A stretch of DNA of 21,931 nt from an uncultured Clostridia bacterium (lineage in GTDB: Bacteria; Bacillota; Clostridia; Oscillospirales; CAG-382): assembly GCA_947305675.1 (NCBI GenBank), contig CAMZED010000015.1, forward strand, positions 1 through 21,931. The letters are read 5' to 3'. Within the stretch, counting starts at the first letter, position 1. Each line of letters opens with the position of its first letter. This document shows positions 21,435 through 21,931 of this stretch, in pieces. The position numbers and the translations under genes were made by a program. The notes under the pieces were generated by a model. That model was given only the letters and a program-made list of their open reading frames with translations, did no database searches and was not told where the DNA came from.

Positions 21435-21931
21435 TTCGCTTCGCTCCATCCGCAGTTGTTTTTGCAATAGTAATACTCGCGGTTTTTCTTTTTAAGCACC
21501 GGGGCGCCGCATTTGGGGCATTTGCGGTCGGTCGGCACGTCCCACGACGAGAACCCGCAGTTGGGATAATCCTCGCAGCAATAATAATTCTTGCGGCTCT
21601 TTGTCTGTTTTATAAGGATCCGCTTCCCGCATTCCGGGCAGGTGATCCCGCTGTCGCGGCGGAAAGGCAGAGTGGTTTTGCACTCGGGATAGTTGCGGCA
21701 GGCGAAGAACTGACCGTATTGCCCTTTGCGAAGCACCATATCGCTTCCGCAGTTGGGGCATTTTTCGTCGGCGATGATCTCAGGCGATTTTTCGACGGCG
21801 GCGCCCGCTTTTTCCGCGGGTTTGGCGGGATCGTCGAGCCGCTTTGTGTTCTTGCATTTAGGGTAATTGGGGCAGGCGGCGAACTTCCCGTAGCGCCCGG
21901 TCTTTTCGATCATCACGGCACCGCATTTGTC
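21431..21931 (-). CDS. topA: DNA topoisomerase I, C-terminal zinc-ribbon part (5' end outside window)
   Basis: Only the last 166 codons are present; the reading frame is open to the window edge, so the catalytic part lies beyond it. What is visible is a string of four topoisomerase-type zinc ribbons with CxxC...C(x)nC spacing: a first partly cut one (KCG...CPNYPKC), then CPNCG...CRNYPEC, CPECG...CEDYPNC and a shorter last one, CPKCG...CKNNC. A charged, Ala/Lys/Pro-rich linker separates the first and second ribbons. Such repeats are the C-terminal DNA-binding region of bacterial type IA topoisomerase I, which relaxes negative supercoils. The TGA stop overlaps the plsX ATG as ATGA, so the two genes are probably translationally coupled. 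An unrelated zinc-ribbon protein is possible in principle, but the repeated 'ggxFxxCxNYPxCk' pattern is typical of TopA. Confidence 0.9.
   Translation of the reverse strand, partial: DKCGAVMIEKTGRYGKFAACPNYPKCKNTKRLDDPAKPAEKAGAAVEKSPEIIADEKCPNCGSDMVLRKGQYGQFFACRNYPECKTTLPFRRDSGITCPECGKRILIKQTKSRKNYYCCEDYPNCGFSSWDVPTDRKCPKCGAPVLKKKNREYYYCKNNCGWSEAK

Overview
The window is a stretch of bacterial core chromosome. All 22 genes I can support lie on the minus strand, so transcription runs from high to low coordinates. The organism is most likely a spore-forming or spore-derived Clostridia-type Bacillota. The evidence is the sporulation genes yabP and yabQ, the yabM-like/mazG/rqcP/yabP/yabQ/divIC/S1 order seen in Bacillus and Clostridia, the single Rel-type (p)ppGpp enzyme next to recJ, dtd and hemZ, and the cdaA-cdaR pair. 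GC is moderate (about half, by eye). I cannot place the genus. There are no rRNA or tRNA genes, IS elements, phage genes or CRISPR arrays, and no frameshifted gene.

Region 1 (21931 down to 2446) is one almost gapless run of 15 genes: topA (3' part), plsX, rnc, an Elp3-like radical SAM gene, smc, ftsY, rdgB, cdaA, cdaR, recJ, rel, dtd, hemZ, a MurJ/SpoVB-type flippase and mazG. Every junction is an overlap (1 to 17 nt) or a gap of at most 36 nt, and I found no convincing internal promoter or terminator. It joins clusters that are usually separate: lipid/ribonuclease/chromosome segregation (plsX-rnc-smc-ftsY), second messengers (cdaA-cdaR and rel) and housecleaning (rdgB, dtd, mazG). Familiar partners such as acpP/fab (before rnc), glmM (after cdaR) and apt (between recJ and rel) are absent from their usual places.

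Region 2 (2445 to 226) starts with a 197-nt intergenic stretch holding a near-consensus SigA promoter for the HU gene hup. A strong intrinsic terminator follows hup. The sporulation and division cluster rqcP-yabP-yabQ-divIC-S1 protein comes next, with rqcP starting directly on the terminator's U-tract and lacking a visible ribosome-binding site.

Region 3 (225 to 1) is a 144-nt intergenic stretch with a 9-bp inverted repeat and a good extended -10 promoter. It drives a gene cut by the window edge whose first 27 codons look like a ribosome hibernation promoting factor (hpf).

I did not find an obviously new system. The points most worth a second look are the rqcP start on a terminator, changed signature residues in the D-aminoacyl-tRNA deacylase, an insertion in the SMC head, the acetyltransferase-less Elp3-like radical SAM protein, and the co-transcription of both nucleotide second-messenger synthases.
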